Numbered from the stretch's first letter, positions 26,244-35,947 are shown. The stretch is DNA of 64,000 nt from [Anoxybacillus] calidus (GCF_013760845.1 NZ_JACDUU010000007.1:1-64000), one strand, 5' to 3'. Notes: generated from the sequence alone by a model not told the origin. Numbers and translations are program-made.

Positions 26244-26687
26244 ATGAAAATAGATGAGATTGACCGCCGTATTTTACTAGAGTTGCTGAACGATTCAAGA
26301 TTATCGATGAGAGAGCTGGCAAAAAAGGTAAATCTCTCAGCTCCTTCCGTAGCGGAACGGGTTAGAAAATTAGAAAGTGAAGGAATTATCGAAGGATATA
26401 CTGTGAATATAAACTATAAAAAATTAGGGCTAGGTATCGAATGTTTAGTAGAGGTCACCCTTAAAAATGGAGAGTACGAGCGGTTTAAAAGGTTTATAGA
26501 GCGTGATTCGCGTGCGGTTTTTTGTTATCGAATCGCTGGAAGGGCTTGTTATATGGTAAAACTGCGTCTAGCAGCGTTACATGAATTAGAAGAATTTATT
26601 AACGAAGTCATCAGTTATGCTGGGACTGTTTCCCATATTATTTTGTCAGAAGTAAAAATAAAAAATAGTTCTTTAGAACCGTTATGA
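26244..26687 (+). CDS. Lrp/AsnC family transcriptional regulator
   Basis: This 147-residue protein begins IDEIDRRILLELLNDSRLSM with a winged helix-turn-helix (AKKVNLSAPSVAERVRKLE, about 27-45). It continues with an RAM-type effector domain carrying Gly-rich CYRIAGRACYMVKL. Such proteins sense amino acids as octamers. Divergence from the AhpD-like gene and closeness to pruA are suggestive only. It has TTTGGAGG before the ATG. Confidence 0.88.
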   Translation: MKIDEIDRRILLELLNDSRLSMRELAKKVNLSAPSVAERVRKLESEGIIEGYTVNINYKKLGLGIECLVEVTLKNGEYERFKRFIERDSRAVFCYRIAGRACYMVKLRLAALHELEEFINEVISYAGTVSHIILSEVKIKNSSLEPL

Positions 26688-26840
26688 AGGTTTAACATCA
26701 TCATGAATGAGGGATTGTCATAACGATTTGAACATCCGCTTTCTTTCGACAAATCCCAGTGGCAAATGTTGCTTTAATGGGCGAAAGTTTGGTATCATCA
26801 TTATATTGTGAAAGGTCGAAACTCTCGGAGGTGAAAGGGT

Positions 26841-27131
26841 ATGTCAAGAATTTCTATTGAACAAGTCAAACACGTGGCTCATTTGGCGCGTTTAGCGATT
26901 ACAGATGAAGAAGCAGAAATGTTTACGAAACAATTAGATGCGATTATTACATTTGCCGAGCAATTAAACGAATTAGATACAGAAAACGTTCCGCCAACTT
27001 CGCACGTGCTTGATATGAAAAACGTCATGCGTGAAGATGTGCCAACACCAGGTATTCCTGTTGAAGATGTGTTGAAAAACGCACCGGACCATAAAGACGG
27101 ACAAATTCGCGTGCCGGCGATTCTTGAGTAA
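26841..27131 (+). CDS. gatC: Aspartyl/glutamyl-tRNA amidotransferase subunit C
   Basis: This 96-residue belt subunit of GatCAB stabilises Gat[22 protein letters not shown] opens the protein, with the conserved [13 protein letters not shown] further on. CGGAGGTG precedes the ATG. It starts the gatCAB operon, which makes Gln-tRNA(Gln) (and Asn-tRNA) by transamidation. Confidence 0.96.
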   Translation: MSRISIEQVKHVAHLARLAITDEEAEMFTKQLDAIITFAEQLNELDTENVPPTSHVLDMKNVMREDVPTPGIPVEDVLKNAPDHKDGQIRVPAILE

Positions 27132-27145
27132 GGAGGGAAGAATAG

Positions 27146-28603
27146 ATGTCTTTATTTGATCATAAAGTATCCGAACTACATAGCATGTTACATAAGAAAG
27201 AGATTTCCGTTTCCGACCTAGTAGACGAATCATTTAAACGAATTTCCGAAGTAGAAGATAAAGTGCAAGCGTTTTTAACATTAGATGAAGAAAACGCTCG
27301 CCGTAAGGCAAAAGAGCTAGATGAAAAACTTGCGAAAGAACAAGAATTTGGCTTACTTTTCGGTATGCCGATTGGAATTAAAGACAATATCGTAACAAAA
27401 GGGCTGCGTACTACTTGCGCAAGTAAAATCCTTTATAACTTTGATCCAATTTACGATGCGACGGTTATGCAGCGCTTACATGAAGCAGATGCGATTACAA
27501 TCGGTAAATTAAATATGGACGAGTTTGCGATGGGTTCTTCTACAGAGAACTCCGGCTTCCAGTCAACACGCAACCCTTGGGATTTGGAGCGCGTACCGGG
27601 CGGTTCCAGCGGTGGTTCTGCCGCAGCCGTTGCCGCAGGGGAAGTCCCGTTTGCGTTAGGTTCTGACACAGGTGGTTCGATCCGTCAACCAGCAGCATTC
27701 TGCGGTGTTGTTGGATTAAAACCTACATATGGCCGCGTATCTCGCTTTGGTCTTGTTGCCTTCGCATCTTCACTTGACCAAATTGGACCGATTACGCGTA
27801 CAGTTGAAGATAACGCGTACCTTTTACAAGTGATCGCAGGTCTTGACCCAATGGATTCCACATCTGCGAACATCGATGTTCCTGACTATGTATCCGCATT
27901 AACAGGCGACATTAAAGGCTTAAAAATCGCTGTGCCGAAAGAATATTTAGGTGAAGGTGTATCGGAGGAAGTTCGCCAGTCTGTATTAGATGCATTAAAA
28001 GTGTTAGAAGGCCTTGGCGCAACTTGGGAAGAAGTATCGCTTCCACATTCAAAATATGCGCTTGCAACTTATTATTTATTATCATCTTCAGAAGCGTCAG
28101 CGAACCTTGCTCGCTTTGACGGTGTTCGCTACGGTTACCGCACAGACAATGCGAAAAACTTAATTGATATGTACAAGCAAACACGCAGCGAAGGATTCGG
28201 CAACGAAGTAAAACGCCGCATTATGCTTGGAACATTCGCGCTAAGCTCTGGTTATTATGATGCTTACTACAAAAAAGCGCAAAAAGTGCGTACGTTAATT
28301 AAACAAGACTTTGAAAAAGTGTTTGAAAAATACGATGTGATTATCGGACCAACGACGCCAACTCCAGCGTTTAAAATTGGTGAAAAAACAAGTGATCCAT
28401 TAACGATGTATGCAAACGACATTTTAACGATTCCGGTGAACCTTGCCGGTGTTCCGGGAATTTCGATTCCGTGCGGATTCTCTAACGGCTTGCCGCTAGG
28501 ATTGCAAATTATCGGTAAACACTTCGACGAAAGCACAATTTACCGCGTTGCTCACGCGTTTGAACAAGCAACCGACTATCATAAACAAAAACCAGCACTG
28601 TAA
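27146..28603 (+). CDS. gatA: Aspartyl/glutamyl-tRNA amidotransferase subunit A
   Basis: This 485-residue amidase-signature glutaminase releases ammonia for transamidation. Its Lys is in [10 protein letters not shown] (about residue 79), and the Ser residues are in [16 protein letters not shown] and [16 protein letters not shown], forming the Ser-cisSer-Lys triad. It lies 14 bases after gatC and 13 before gatB. Confidence 0.97.
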   Translation: MSLFDHKVSELHSMLHKKEISVSDLVDESFKRISEVEDKVQAFLTLDEENARRKAKELDEKLAKEQEFGLLFGMPIGIKDNIVTKGLRTTCASKILYNFDPIYDATVMQRLHEADAITIGKLNMDEFAMGSSTENSGFQSTRNPWDLERVPGGSSGGSAAAVAAGEVPFALGSDTGGSIRQPAAFCGVVGLKPTYGRVSRFGLVAFASSLDQIGPITRTVEDNAYLLQVIAGLDPMDSTSANIDVPDYVSALTGDIKGLKIAVPKEYLGEGVSEEVRQSVLDALKVLEGLGATWEEVSLPHSKYALATYYLLSSSEASANLARFDGVRYGYRTDNAKNLIDMYKQTRSEGFGNEVKRRIMLGTFALSSGYYDAYYKKAQKVRTLIKQDFEKVFEKYDVIIGPTTPTPAFKIGEKTSDPLTMYANDILTIPVNLAGVPGISIPCGFSNGLPLGLQIIGKHFDESTIYRVAHAFEQATDYHKQKPAL

Positions 28604-28616
28604 GGGGGTAAGAAGA

Positions 28617-30047
28617 ATGAACTTTGAAATGGTCATCGGACTTGAAGTCCACGTCGAATTAAAAACAAAGTCGAAAATTTTCTCAAGCAGTCCAACTGAC
28701 TTCGGAGCACCCCCAAACACACAAACGAACGTGATTGACTTAGGTTATCCAGGGGTTCTCCCTGTTTTAAACAAACAAGCGGTGGAATTTGCCATGAAAG
28801 CGGCAATGGCATTAAACTGCGAAATTGCGACACATACAAAATTCGACCGTAAAAACTATTTCTATCCAGACAACCCGAAAGCGTACCAAATTTCGCAATA
28901 TGACCAACCAATCGGCAAAAACGGTTGGATTGAAATTGAGGTAAACGGCAAAAAGAAAAAAATCGGCATTACGCGCATTCACCTTGAAGAAGATGCCGGT
29001 AAGTTAACGCATACAGGCGACGGTTATTCATTAGTAGACTTTAACCGTCAAGGTACGCCGCTCATTGAGATTGTATCCGAGCCAGATATCCGCTCACCGG
29101 AAGAAGCGTATGCCTATCTTGAAAAGTTAAAATCCATTATTCAATATACAGGCGTGTCCGATTGTAAAATGGAAGAAGGTTCGCTTCGCTGCGACGCCAA
29201 CATCTCCCTTCGTCCAATCGGTTCAGACAAGTTCGGTACAAAAACAGAGTTGAAAAACTTAAACTCTTTCAACTTCGTTCGCGCTGGACTTGAATACGAA
29301 GCGAAGCGCCAAGAGAAAATCCTTCTTTCTGGCGGTGTCATTCAACAAGAAACACGTCGCTTTGACGAAGCAACAAAAACAACGATTTTGATGCGTGTAA
29401 AAGAAGGTTCTGAAGACTATCGTTACTTCCCAGAACCAGACCTTGTTGCGCTTTACATCGATGATGAGTGGAAAGAGCGAGTGCGAGCAACCATTCCAGA
29501 ACTTCCAGACCAACGCAAAAAACGCTATGTTGAAGAGCTTGGTTTGCCGGAGTACGATGCGAAAGTATTAACGCTCACGAAAGAAATGGCTGATTTCTTT
29601 GAGGCGACAGTAGCTAACGGAGCTGATCCGAAATTGGCTTCGAACTGGCTCATGGTTGAAGTATCTGGATACTTAAACGCAGAGCAAAAAGAGCTTCATG
29701 AAATCGCGTTAACACCAGAAAGCCTTGCTGGCATGATTAAGCTCATTCAAAATGGCACGATTTCTTCAAAAATCGCGAAGAAAGTGTTTAAAGAACTTGT
29801 TGAAAAAGGCGGAGATCCAGAACAAATCGTCAAGGAAAAAGGACTTGTTCAAATTTCTGACGAAGCTACATTGCGTAAAATCGTTCTCGAAGTGCTCGAT
29901 GCGAACCCGCAATCCGTGGAAGACTTCAAAAACGGAAAAGACCGCGCGATTGGCTTCTTAGTCGGCCAAATTATGAAAGCAACAAAAGGACAAGCCAACC
30001 CGCCGCTTGTCAATAAATTGTTATTAGAAGAAATTAATAAACGTTAA
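28617..30047 (+). CDS. gatB: Aspartyl/glutamyl-tRNA amidotransferase subunit B
   Basis: This 476-residue subunit activates the tRNA-bound Glu or Asp with [23 protein letters not shown] opens the GatB fold, with [20 protein letters not shown] and [12 protein letters not shown] following. The C-terminal YqeY-like tRNA-binding tail ends the protein. AAGGGGG sets the start at 28617, although the frame is open into gatA. A terminator follows. Confidence 0.97.
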   Translation: MNFEMVIGLEVHVELKTKSKIFSSSPTDFGAPPNTQTNVIDLGYPGVLPVLNKQAVEFAMKAAMALNCEIATHTKFDRKNYFYPDNPKAYQISQYDQPIGKNGWIEIEVNGKKKKIGITRIHLEEDAGKLTHTGDGYSLVDFNRQGTPLIEIVSEPDIRSPEEAYAYLEKLKSIIQYTGVSDCKMEEGSLRCDANISLRPIGSDKFGTKTELKNLNSFNFVRAGLEYEAKRQEKILLSGGVIQQETRRFDEATKTTILMRVKEGSEDYRYFPEPDLVALYIDDEWKERVRATIPELPDQRKKRYVEELGLPEYDAKVLTLTKEMADFFEATVANGADPKLASNWLMVEVSGYLNAEQKELHEIALTPESLAGMIKLIQNGTISSKIAKKVFKELVEKGGDPEQIVKEKGLVQISDEATLRKIVLEVLDANPQSVEDFKNGKDRAIGFLVGQIMKATKGQANPPLVNKLLLEEINKR

Positions 30048-30052
30048 TGATC

Positions 30053-30089
30053 AACGCTGGCTGTATGCGATATGCAGCCGGCGTTTTTT
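30053..30089 (+). terminator. Terminator after gatB
   Basis: AACGCTGGCTG pairs with CAGCCGGCGTT (one G-T), followed by TTTTTTG. Confidence 0.9.
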
Positions 30090-30119
30090 GATTTTATTTT
30101 TCGAAAATTTCATATTAGG

Positions 30120-30478
30120 ATTAAGTTGTTCAAGAAACGATGTGGTACAGACTCTTCAATGTGCCTTATTCAAGCATCAGCTAATTGAGCTAAGGATAAA
30201 CTTGTGATACGAACCGATAATGGACTGCCATTCATCTCACATACCTTTGAAGCTGCTTGTGAGAGATTTTAAATCGAGCATGAACGGGATTTTATCGTGG
30301 ACACTGAATAGGAATACCTATATTGAAGCGTTTTACCGTTTACTGAAGGAAAAATGTCGAGGGAGAATGGTGTTTGACAGCTATGAGGAGGCTTATCAAG
30401 CTACTGCGGCTTTATAATGAACGGAGGATTCATTCGATTATTCTCGATCTTCTGCCGCAAGAATTAATTCTATAAAAT
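30120..30478 (+). pseudogene. Decayed IS3-family transposase fragment
   Basis: Pieces of a DDE transposase can be read in two frames. One is VIRTDNGLPFISHTFEAACE (about 30204-30263), with the catalytic Asp in TDNG. After a stop and frame change comes NRNTYIEAFYRLLKEKC with the catalytic Glu, then SYEEAYQATAAL, and NERRIHSI in another frame. This is the C-terminal half of an IS3-type OrfB with stops and shifts. The rest of the element and its ends are not visible. Confidence 0.75.
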
Positions 30479-30721
30479 AGCGAAAACAGAAGTGTTAATA
30501 ATGATTAAAGAAGTTCGAGTATAAGGCAGATTTTATCTTTTCTTTGCCAAGCAAAAACGAGAAATTTTACGAATAGCCTAAAATAAGATAGAATGTGTCC
30601 AAATTAGAGGTAATTCGATTTTTATAGATTGCTATGTGAATTCTTTCGGATTAAAGTATATTGTAAAGAAGTTGCGTATGAATAAATATGAGACATCAAA
30701 GATGAACGTGGAGGAGAATAT

Positions 30722-30895
30722 ATGAAATGGTTGATCGTATGGGCTCCAATGCTTGAGTTTCTTATAGGGGGCTTAGCTGTTTTTTTCTTGGCTGAGAAAT
30801 TTAAAGAAGTAGCGTCTATTATGATTTTTCAGTTTATACTATATATGGTTCTTATGAATGCCTTACTGATCTATGGTTTTTTGATTAAACATTAG
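30722..30895 (+). CDS. Small hydrophobic membrane protein, unknown
   Basis: This 57-codon ORF has GTGGAGGAG 6 bases before its ATG. It encodes two hydrophobic segments, WLIVWAPMLEFLIGGLAVFF (about 3-22) and IMIFQFILYMVLMNALLIYG (about 33-52), split by AEKFKEVAS. I do not recognise the family. It lies alone between the IS3 remnant and the PspA block, and a hairpin starts at its stop codon. The good ribosome site and membrane pattern support a real gene. Confidence 0.55.
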   Translation: MKWLIVWAPMLEFLIGGLAVFFLAEKFKEVASIMIFQFILYMVLMNALLIYGFLIKH

Positions 30896-30931
30896 AAGTT
30901 TCCTCAGTTTATCCAGAGAAACTTCTAATAT
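30894..30931 (+). terminator. Hairpin after the small membrane ORF
   Basis: AGAAGTTTC pairs with GAAACTTCT over a 17-base loop, followed by the weakly T-rich AATATTTG. It is a moderate terminator candidate. Confidence 0.5.
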
Positions 30932-31025
30932 TTGTAAGTAAATACATATTGCAGTTCACATATATGAATATCCCCCTCGCTCCACGCAAGGGGGGAATCT
31001 ATATAAAAAGGGGGGGATTAGGTAG

Positions 31026-31676
31026 CTATTGGGCCGCTTTTAATTGCTCTAGTTCTTTTTCGACTTCCTCTTGCAGCAGAGGGTCGAAGTGAAGCGGTTT
31101 GGTTGATTCGTATACATAGCTGCTTGCTTTTGCTTCGGCTTCAAGAGCAAATACGCGCTCTTCCATTCTTGCGAAGCCTTTAAGGGCATGGTCCGGGCTA
31201 AAAGAAACGAGCGATGCATTGATGTCTTTGATTGCTTTAGCCGCATGGGCGCGGGCAATTAAGTCCAGCTGCTTTACTTTTAGTTCTTCGTACTTTTCTT
31301 TCAGCTGCTTTAATTGTTCTGTTAAGTATGTTGTTTTTTCTTTCAATGTTTCGTATTGTTGTTGATAGGAAGCAAGTTTTTTCTCGTATACAATTTTTTC
31401 TTGTAGCGCCATTTTAGCGATGGTTTCTTCCTTTCGTTCTACGGCCAGTTTCGCTTGGCGCGCTCTTTTTTCAATCATTTCTTTTGCTTGTTGAATCAGC
31501 TGTTCATAGCGATGTTCAACGGCAAATTGCTGTGATAGAGCAAGCTGTGCTTTTTCGATTTGGTCTTCGAGCTCGCGAAGGTATTGTTTTGTCATGCTGA
31601 TAGGGTCTTCTAATCGATCGACAAAGTCATGTAAATCGGCGAGCATCACATTTTTGACCCGTTTAAAAAGTCCCAT
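31026..31676 (-). CDS. PspA/IM30 family membrane-stress protein
   Basis: This 216-residue, almost entirely coiled-coil protein begins MGLFKRVKNVMLADLHDFVD with the amphipathic membrane-binding helix. LEDPISMTKQYLRELEDQI, the start of helix 2-3, follows. PspA/LiaH-type proteins form scaffolds that protect stressed membranes. The frame is open further up, but AAGGAGGAAG precedes the ATG at 31676. The start overlaps by one base the stop of the gene before it (TAATG), so the two are coupled. Confidence 0.88.
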   Translation of the reverse strand: MGLFKRVKNVMLADLHDFVDRLEDPISMTKQYLRELEDQIEKAQLALSQQFAVEHRYEQLIQQAKEMIEKRARQAKLAVERKEETIAKMALQEKIVYEKKLASYQQQYETLKEKTTYLTEQLKQLKEKYEELKVKQLDLIARAHAAKAIKDINASLVSFSPDHALKGFARMEERVFALEAEAKASSYVYESTKPLHFDPLLQEEVEKELEQLKAAQ

Positions 31677-32206
31677 TATTCTTCCTCCTTTTGAATTTTC
31701 TTTTCCCATTCATCTAAAAAATCACGTTGCTGCATGATAGGAGTTGTCAATGATGGCAGCTCCTCATTGAACACTGGGCGTTTCGTTTGTTTATACATGA
31801 CGTAGGTAGCGAATAGTGCGAATGGAATGAGCAAGATTTTTGGTAAAAGCGCCACGAATCCAATGATCATGAACGCCAGTCCTGTCCATTTCCAAGCGCG
31901 AGAACGGTTAGCTGTTTTCCAGATTCCCCATCCGGTCATAATCATCGCCAGCTGGAAAAGAAGAGGGATGAATCCGAACATCATCCAGCCGTTTGGAGGC
32001 ATCATTCCGCCTCTGTGCGGACCATGATGAAAGGCGAAGCGGTGGTGTTCAAATGCACCGTGTCCATGATGAGGAGGCATGTCCATCATTGGCATTCCGT
32101 TATAGCGTCCAGCAAACCCCATGTTCATGAAAAATCCGCTGCGAACAGCACCATAAGCAATGATGGCGAAAAGCAAAAGCCATAGGATCACGGTTCTCTT
32201 TTTCAT
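31676..32206 (-). CDS. His/Met-rich membrane protein in the psp-like operon
   Basis: This 176-residue protein begins MKKRTVILWLLLFAIIAYG (TM1). An external-looking loop (about residues 24-68) follows, packed with His, Met and Pro, for example MDMPPHHGHGAFEHH. Two more hydrophobic segments come next (FIPLLFQLAMIMTGW and a pair around GLAFMIIGFVALLPKILLI), then a charged tail with DEWEKKIQKEEE. Membrane partners of PspA-like proteins are common, but I do not recognise this one. The loop could bind metal (inference). AGGAGGTG precedes the ATG at 32206. Confidence 0.7.
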   Translation of the reverse strand: MKKRTVILWLLLFAIIAYGAVRSGFFMNMGFAGRYNGMPMMDMPPHHGHGAFEHHRFAFHHGPHRGGMMPPNGWMMFGFIPLLFQLAMIMTGWGIWKTANRSRAWKWTGLAFMIIGFVALLPKILLIPFALFATYVMYKQTKRPVFNEELPSLTTPIMQQRDFLDEWEKKIQKEEE

Positions 32207-32311
32207 TCGTATTTCACCTCCTTTTTTCTTAGTGAGCTTGTTTACACTTGGCATTGTAGGGAAGAAAAGAGAAAATTAGGTGAAAAAAGCAGGGGGATTG
32301 AAAAAATTTTT

Positions 32312-32354
32312 TTTCTAAAAAGAAAAAGACACTTTTCGCTGTGAAAAGTGCCTT
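32312..32354 (-). terminator. Terminator after the sensor kinase gene
   Basis: Read on the minus strand, GGCACTTTTC pairs with GAAAAGTGTC and runs into CTTTTTC and further T-rich DNA. It separates the two-component operon from the PspA-like pair, so the latter needs its own promoter between 32207 and 32310. Confidence 0.85.
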
Positions 32355-32369
32355 GGATGTAATAAGAGG

Positions 32370-33752
32370 TTACGATAGAGAAAAAGGAATTTTTACAATG
32401 AACTCTGTGCCTTTGCCTACTTCACTATAGACATCGATTTGTCCTTTATGAGCGTCGACGATCCATTTGGCGATCGATAAGCCGAGGCCGTGTCCGCCGT
32501 GTTGGCGGGTGCGCGCTTTGTCGGCACGGTAAAAGCGTTCAAAAATTCTTCCGACATCTTCAGGCGGGATGCCGATTCCTGTATCTTTGACAGAGATGAT
32601 TAGCAAACGTCGCTGTTTGTATGATTCGATATGAAGTTTTACGGAAACTTCGCCGCCATTTGGTGTGTATTTAATAGCATTATCTAAGAGAATGTATAAT
32701 AGCTGTGTTAATTTATCGGCATCTCCAGAAACGATGACGGATTCAGGAGAGTCGAAATGAAGGAGGATTTCCTTTTTCAAAGCCAGCTCTTCTAACGATT
32801 GGAGCGTTTTCTCGGCATGAGGACGGAAATCAAACGTTTCCTTCATCAATTCAAGTGACGCATGTTCCGAGTCGGCTCGGGCGAGTGTCAGCAAGTCGTT
32901 AATCAGCTTTTTCATTCGTTTCACTTCGTCTCGCAATCGGTGCAAGATTTTTTTACTAAAATCATTTGTTATGATGTCTTCTTCCATTTCCAACGCTTCG
33001 ACCGATGAGAAAATAACGCTTAATGGTGTCCGCAGCTCATGGGAAGCGTTCGCAACGAACTCACGTTGACGGTTGTAAGCCTCTTGAATCGGAACGAGCG
33101 CTCGTTTTGACATCAAATGGCTTAGGAAAACGGCAAAACCGATAAATAACACCGTCAGCCCGATGAGAAGGATCAACAGCCACTTAGAAATTTTTGAAAA
33201 AAACGTGATATCCATCCCGATATATAACACGCCGACAAAATGGTTCTCTATGATAATCGGACGGGCGACGGTAAGCAGCTTTAAGTCAACGGAGCGAAAT
33301 CGCGAAAACTCATGCATATGCCGAGGGATATGAACTTCGACATATTTAAGCTCATTTTCTTCCGGTGTCCAATCGTTCAATGTCTCAAGAAGAAATGGCC
33401 GTAATTTTTTGTTCACTTCATCGCCCATAATGAGCTCCCCGCGCGAATTGGTAACATAAAAAAAGAATTGGTCTTCGCTTAAAAATACAACATTTTGATT
33501 CTCGATAAAGCCGGGAACTGTTTGTTGAAGGAGGATGTCTTTAATCGCTTTCGTTTCCTGCTCGGCAAGGCTCATAATTCGTCGCTCTTGGTCATTGGTT
33601 ATAATGACGTAAAACAGAGAATAGACGATAATGATAAAAAACGTTAGAAAAATCATCAGCATCCCGCTGTAAAGTGTGGTTAAACGCCATTGGGTGAGGC
33701 GAAACATATCTTGCTTGTTTTTAAAAATGAACGAAAGAAATTTATTCTTCAA
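32370..33752 (-). CDS. Sensor histidine kinase, two-component
   Basis: This 460-residue membrane kinase has TM1 near residues 35-60 (GMLMIFLTFFIIIVYSLFYV) and an extracytoplasmic sensor region of about 130 residues. TM2 is ISKWLLILLIGLTVLFIGFA, followed by the dimerisation/phosphoacceptor helix with FVANASHELRTPLS. The catalytic domain has ILLDNAIKYTPNGG (N box), VKDTGIGIPPEDV (G1), FERFYRAD and HGLGLSIAK (G2). The most likely start is the TTG at 33752, inside the response-regulator 3' end; an ATG lies 15 codons further in. The neighbouring htrA and PspA-like genes suggest an envelope signal. Confidence 0.9.
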   Translation of the reverse strand: MKNKFLSFIFKNKQDMFRLTQWRLTTLYSGMLMIFLTFFIIIVYSLFYVIITNDQERRIMSLAEQETKAIKDILLQQTVPGFIENQNVVFLSEDQFFFYVTNSRGELIMGDEVNKKLRPFLLETLNDWTPEENELKYVEVHIPRHMHEFSRFRSVDLKLLTVARPIIIENHFVGVLYIGMDITFFSKISKWLLILLIGLTVLFIGFAVFLSHLMSKRALVPIQEAYNRQREFVANASHELRTPLSVIFSSVEALEMEEDIITNDFSKKILHRLRDEVKRMKKLINDLLTLARADSEHASLELMKETFDFRPHAEKTLQSLEELALKKEILLHFDSPESVIVSGDADKLTQLLYILLDNAIKYTPNGGEVSVKLHIESYKQRRLLIISVKDTGIGIPPEDVGRIFERFYRADKARTRQHGGHGLGLSIAKWIVDAHKGQIDVYSEVGKGTEFIVKIPFSLS

Positions 33753-34404
33753 TTTTATACCCCACCCCACGCACGGTTTTAATAATGTCAGCATCTAGTT
33801 TTTTTCGAAGTAGTTTGACCGTTGCATCAATTGTTTTCATCGAAACGTCCGCGTCATATCCCCAAATGCGATCGAGAAGGACCTCTCGAGATAATACATG
33901 CCCTTTATTTTGTAAAAGCAAATCAAGAAGTTGAAACTCGCGCGGTGTTAGAAAAATTTCTTTATCACCGCGATGGAGTGTATGGCTTGTCCGATTTAGA
34001 ACAAAATCTTTAAAGTGAATCGTTTCTTCTTGAATCGGCACAAACGTGCGGCGGGACAATGCTTTTAAGCGCGCCATGAGTTCATCGATTTCAAATGGTT
34101 TGACGAGATAATCGTCCGCTCCTGCTTCTAGTCCTTCAACGCGGTCTTGAACAGCATCTTTCGCGGTGAGCATTAAAATCGCTCCCGAATAGCCTTTTTG
34201 GCGGAGACGCTTGCATATCGTTACACCATCGCCATTTGGCAGCATCCAGTCTAAAATGAGGACGTCATAAAAGGAAGCAAGTGCATATTCGTATGCGTCT
34301 TCGCCTTCCTCAACCCAATCGACTTTGTCGACCCCTTTTTTCTTTAACATATGCACAATCAGTTCCCCTAAATATAAATCATCTTCTGCCAGAAGAATTT
34401 TCAT
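33742..34404 (-). CDS. OmpR/PhoB family response regulator
   Basis: This 220-residue regulator has an acidic cluster AEDD near residue 9 and the phospho-acceptor D52 in LILDWMLPNGDG. Its Lys is in YLVKPFEIDELMARL. The OmpR winged helix carries LTPREFQLLDLLLQNKGHVLS and the recognition part DATVKLLRKKLDADIIKTVRG. It is cotranscribed with the kinase and divergent from htrA. The sequence does not clearly look like CssR; the link to the htrA control region rests on position and the octamers there. Confidence 0.93.
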   Translation of the reverse strand: MKILLAEDDLYLGELIVHMLKKKGVDKVDWVEEGEDAYEYALASFYDVLILDWMLPNGDGVTICKRLRQKGYSGAILMLTAKDAVQDRVEGLEAGADDYLVKPFEIDELMARLKALSRRTFVPIQEETIHFKDFVLNRTSHTLHRGDKEIFLTPREFQLLDLLLQNKGHVLSREVLLDRIWGYDADVSMKTIDATVKLLRKKLDADIIKTVRGVGYKIEE

Positions 34405-34445
34405 TCGTTCGTTCTCCCTTTCTTTCTTTCTTCTACTTATTAATC

Positions 34446-34544
34446 ATCATAGCAAATGTTCGTGAAAAATAAGTGAAAATGTACTCAAGTATAGTTTCTA
34501 TTCTTTTTCTTTTTCACCGTATTTTCACCGTTGTTTTTTAGAAT
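34446..34544. promoter_or_regulatory. Divergent control region with mirrored TTTTCAC octamers
   Basis: On the plus strand TTTTCACC occurs at 34511-34518 and again at 34522-34529, an 11-base step. TAGAAT (34539-34544) follows as the htrA -10 box, so the octamers cover its -35 region. On the minus strand the complement GTGAAAA occurs at 34462 and 34473, again 11 bases apart, placed in the same way before TATGAT (34451-34446) for the regulator operon. Octamers of TTTTCACA type are reported upstream of B. subtilis htrA and htrB. Binding by the adjacent regulator is inferred. Confidence 0.65.
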
Positions 34545-34585
34545 GAGGCCAGACAAATGAAAACGAATGAAAGAGGGGATATAAG

Positions 34586-35809
34586 ATGAACTTACAAGAA
34601 TATGAAAATACAAACGCTCAACGTAAAAAAAGAAGATTTTTCCCATTTTTGTTTGCCTCAGTAACAGGAGCGGTTTTAGGAAGCGCTGTGACCCTTTATT
34701 TCGCTCCTGTTCTCGAAGGGAATGAACTCATTTCATTTATTCACAATATGAAAAATGAAAAAACAGCCATCGTAGCGGGGACGAAAACTTCTGAAAATAC
34801 GCTTCCGATTCAGGCCACTTCTAATAGCACAGACAACATGATGAATGCGATTGCGAATGTAACAGAAGCAGTTGTCGGCATCATCAACATTCAGCAGCAA
34901 ACGAATGTTTACTCATCTCTGTCTCAAGAACAAGAAGCTGGTACAGGATCAGGGGTTATTTTTAAAAAATCAGGAAATGATGCTTACATTGTTACAAATA
35001 ACCATGTGATTGCAGGAGCTAATAAGGTAGAAGTATCTCTTGCTAACGGAGAGAGAATTCCGGCAGAAATGGTAGGTGCCGATCCATTAACAGATTTAGC
35101 CGTATTAAAAATCGATGGTCAATATGTGAAAAAGACAGCCAGCTTCGGAGATTCATCGAAGCTTCGCATCGGTGAACCAGTAGCGGCGATTGGCAATCCA
35201 TTAGGACTCGATTTAGCAAGTACGGTTACGCAAGGGATTGTCAGCGGCAAAAGAACGATTTCCGTTTCTACTTCAGAAGGAGAGTGGGATTTAAACGTTA
35301 TCCAAACCGATGCGGCGATTAACCCGGGAAACAGCGGCGGAGCATTGATTAATAGCGCCGGACAAGTTGTTGGAATTAATAGCCTTAAAATTTCAGAGGC
35401 TGGTGTAGAGGGATTAGGATTTGCGATTCCAAGTGAAGATGTGAAGCCGATTGTGGAAGATTTATTACAGTACGGAGAAGTGAAGCGGCCCTATCTTGGA
35501 GTAGGATTGCGAAATGTCAGCGATTTTCCGTCAGCGATTCGTCTTGAACAGTTAAATTTGCCGGAAAATGTAACAGAAGGAGTCATCATTACAGCCGTTG
35601 AACCTTCTTCTCCAGCGGCGGAAGCGGGACTCCAAGCAAAAGATGTCATCGTATCTATAAATGACACCAAGATCGATAGTATCAGTGCATTAAGAAAATA
35701 TCTTTATACGAAAACAAAAATTGGCGAACAAGTTAGCCTAAAGCTTTTCCGTAACGGAAAACAAATGAATGTCTCTCTCAAATTGAGCGAACGCCAGGAG
35801 CGTCAATGA
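34586..35809 (+). CDS. htrA: Membrane-anchored HtrA-like serine protease
   Basis: This 407-residue surface quality-control protease has a basic N-terminus and one transmembrane helix (about 18-40), then a Ser/Thr-rich linker. The trypsin-like domain has catalytic H140 (NNHVIAGA), D170 (DPLTDLAVL) and S250 (NPGNSGGAL). One PDZ domain (about 305-400) follows. GAGGGG precedes the ATG. It is divergent from the two-component genes and likely induced by them through the octamers. An inverted-repeat island starts six bases after its stop. Confidence 0.93.
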   Translation: MNLQEYENTNAQRKKRRFFPFLFASVTGAVLGSAVTLYFAPVLEGNELISFIHNMKNEKTAIVAGTKTSENTLPIQATSNSTDNMMNAIANVTEAVVGIINIQQQTNVYSSLSQEQEAGTGSGVIFKKSGNDAYIVTNNHVIAGANKVEVSLANGERIPAEMVGADPLTDLAVLKIDGQYVKKTASFGDSSKLRIGEPVAAIGNPLGLDLASTVTQGIVSGKRTISVSTSEGEWDLNVIQTDAAINPGNSGGALINSAGQVVGINSLKISEAGVEGLGFAIPSEDVKPIVEDLLQYGEVKRPYLGVGLRNVSDFPSAIRLEQLNLPENVTEGVIITAVEPSSPAAEAGLQAKDVIVSINDTKIDSISALRKYLYTKTKIGEQVSLKLFRNGKQMNVSLKLSERQERQ

Positions 35810-35814
35810 TGTCT

Positions 35815-35870
35815 ATAAAATAAAAGACACTGTTTCTTTAGGTAACGGGTTCGGTTTTGAAGTACAAAAT
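35815..35870 (+). repeat. Left inverted repeat of an AT-rich island
   Basis: This stretch is the reverse complement, with mismatches, of 37621-37674. Identical blocks are AAGACACTGT, TAACGGGTTCGGTTTT and AGTACAAAA. The pair bounds a 1.86-kb region of foreign-looking genes. No transposase is inside. It resembles terminal inverted repeats of a transposon whose central part was replaced, or a non-autonomous element. Confidence 0.75.
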
Positions 35871-35947
35871 CGCAATTAGCGGCTAAAATCACAGTAAAAT
35901 TAGCACTCGAATTAACAAGCAAATTAACACAATAATTGCCATAAAAA

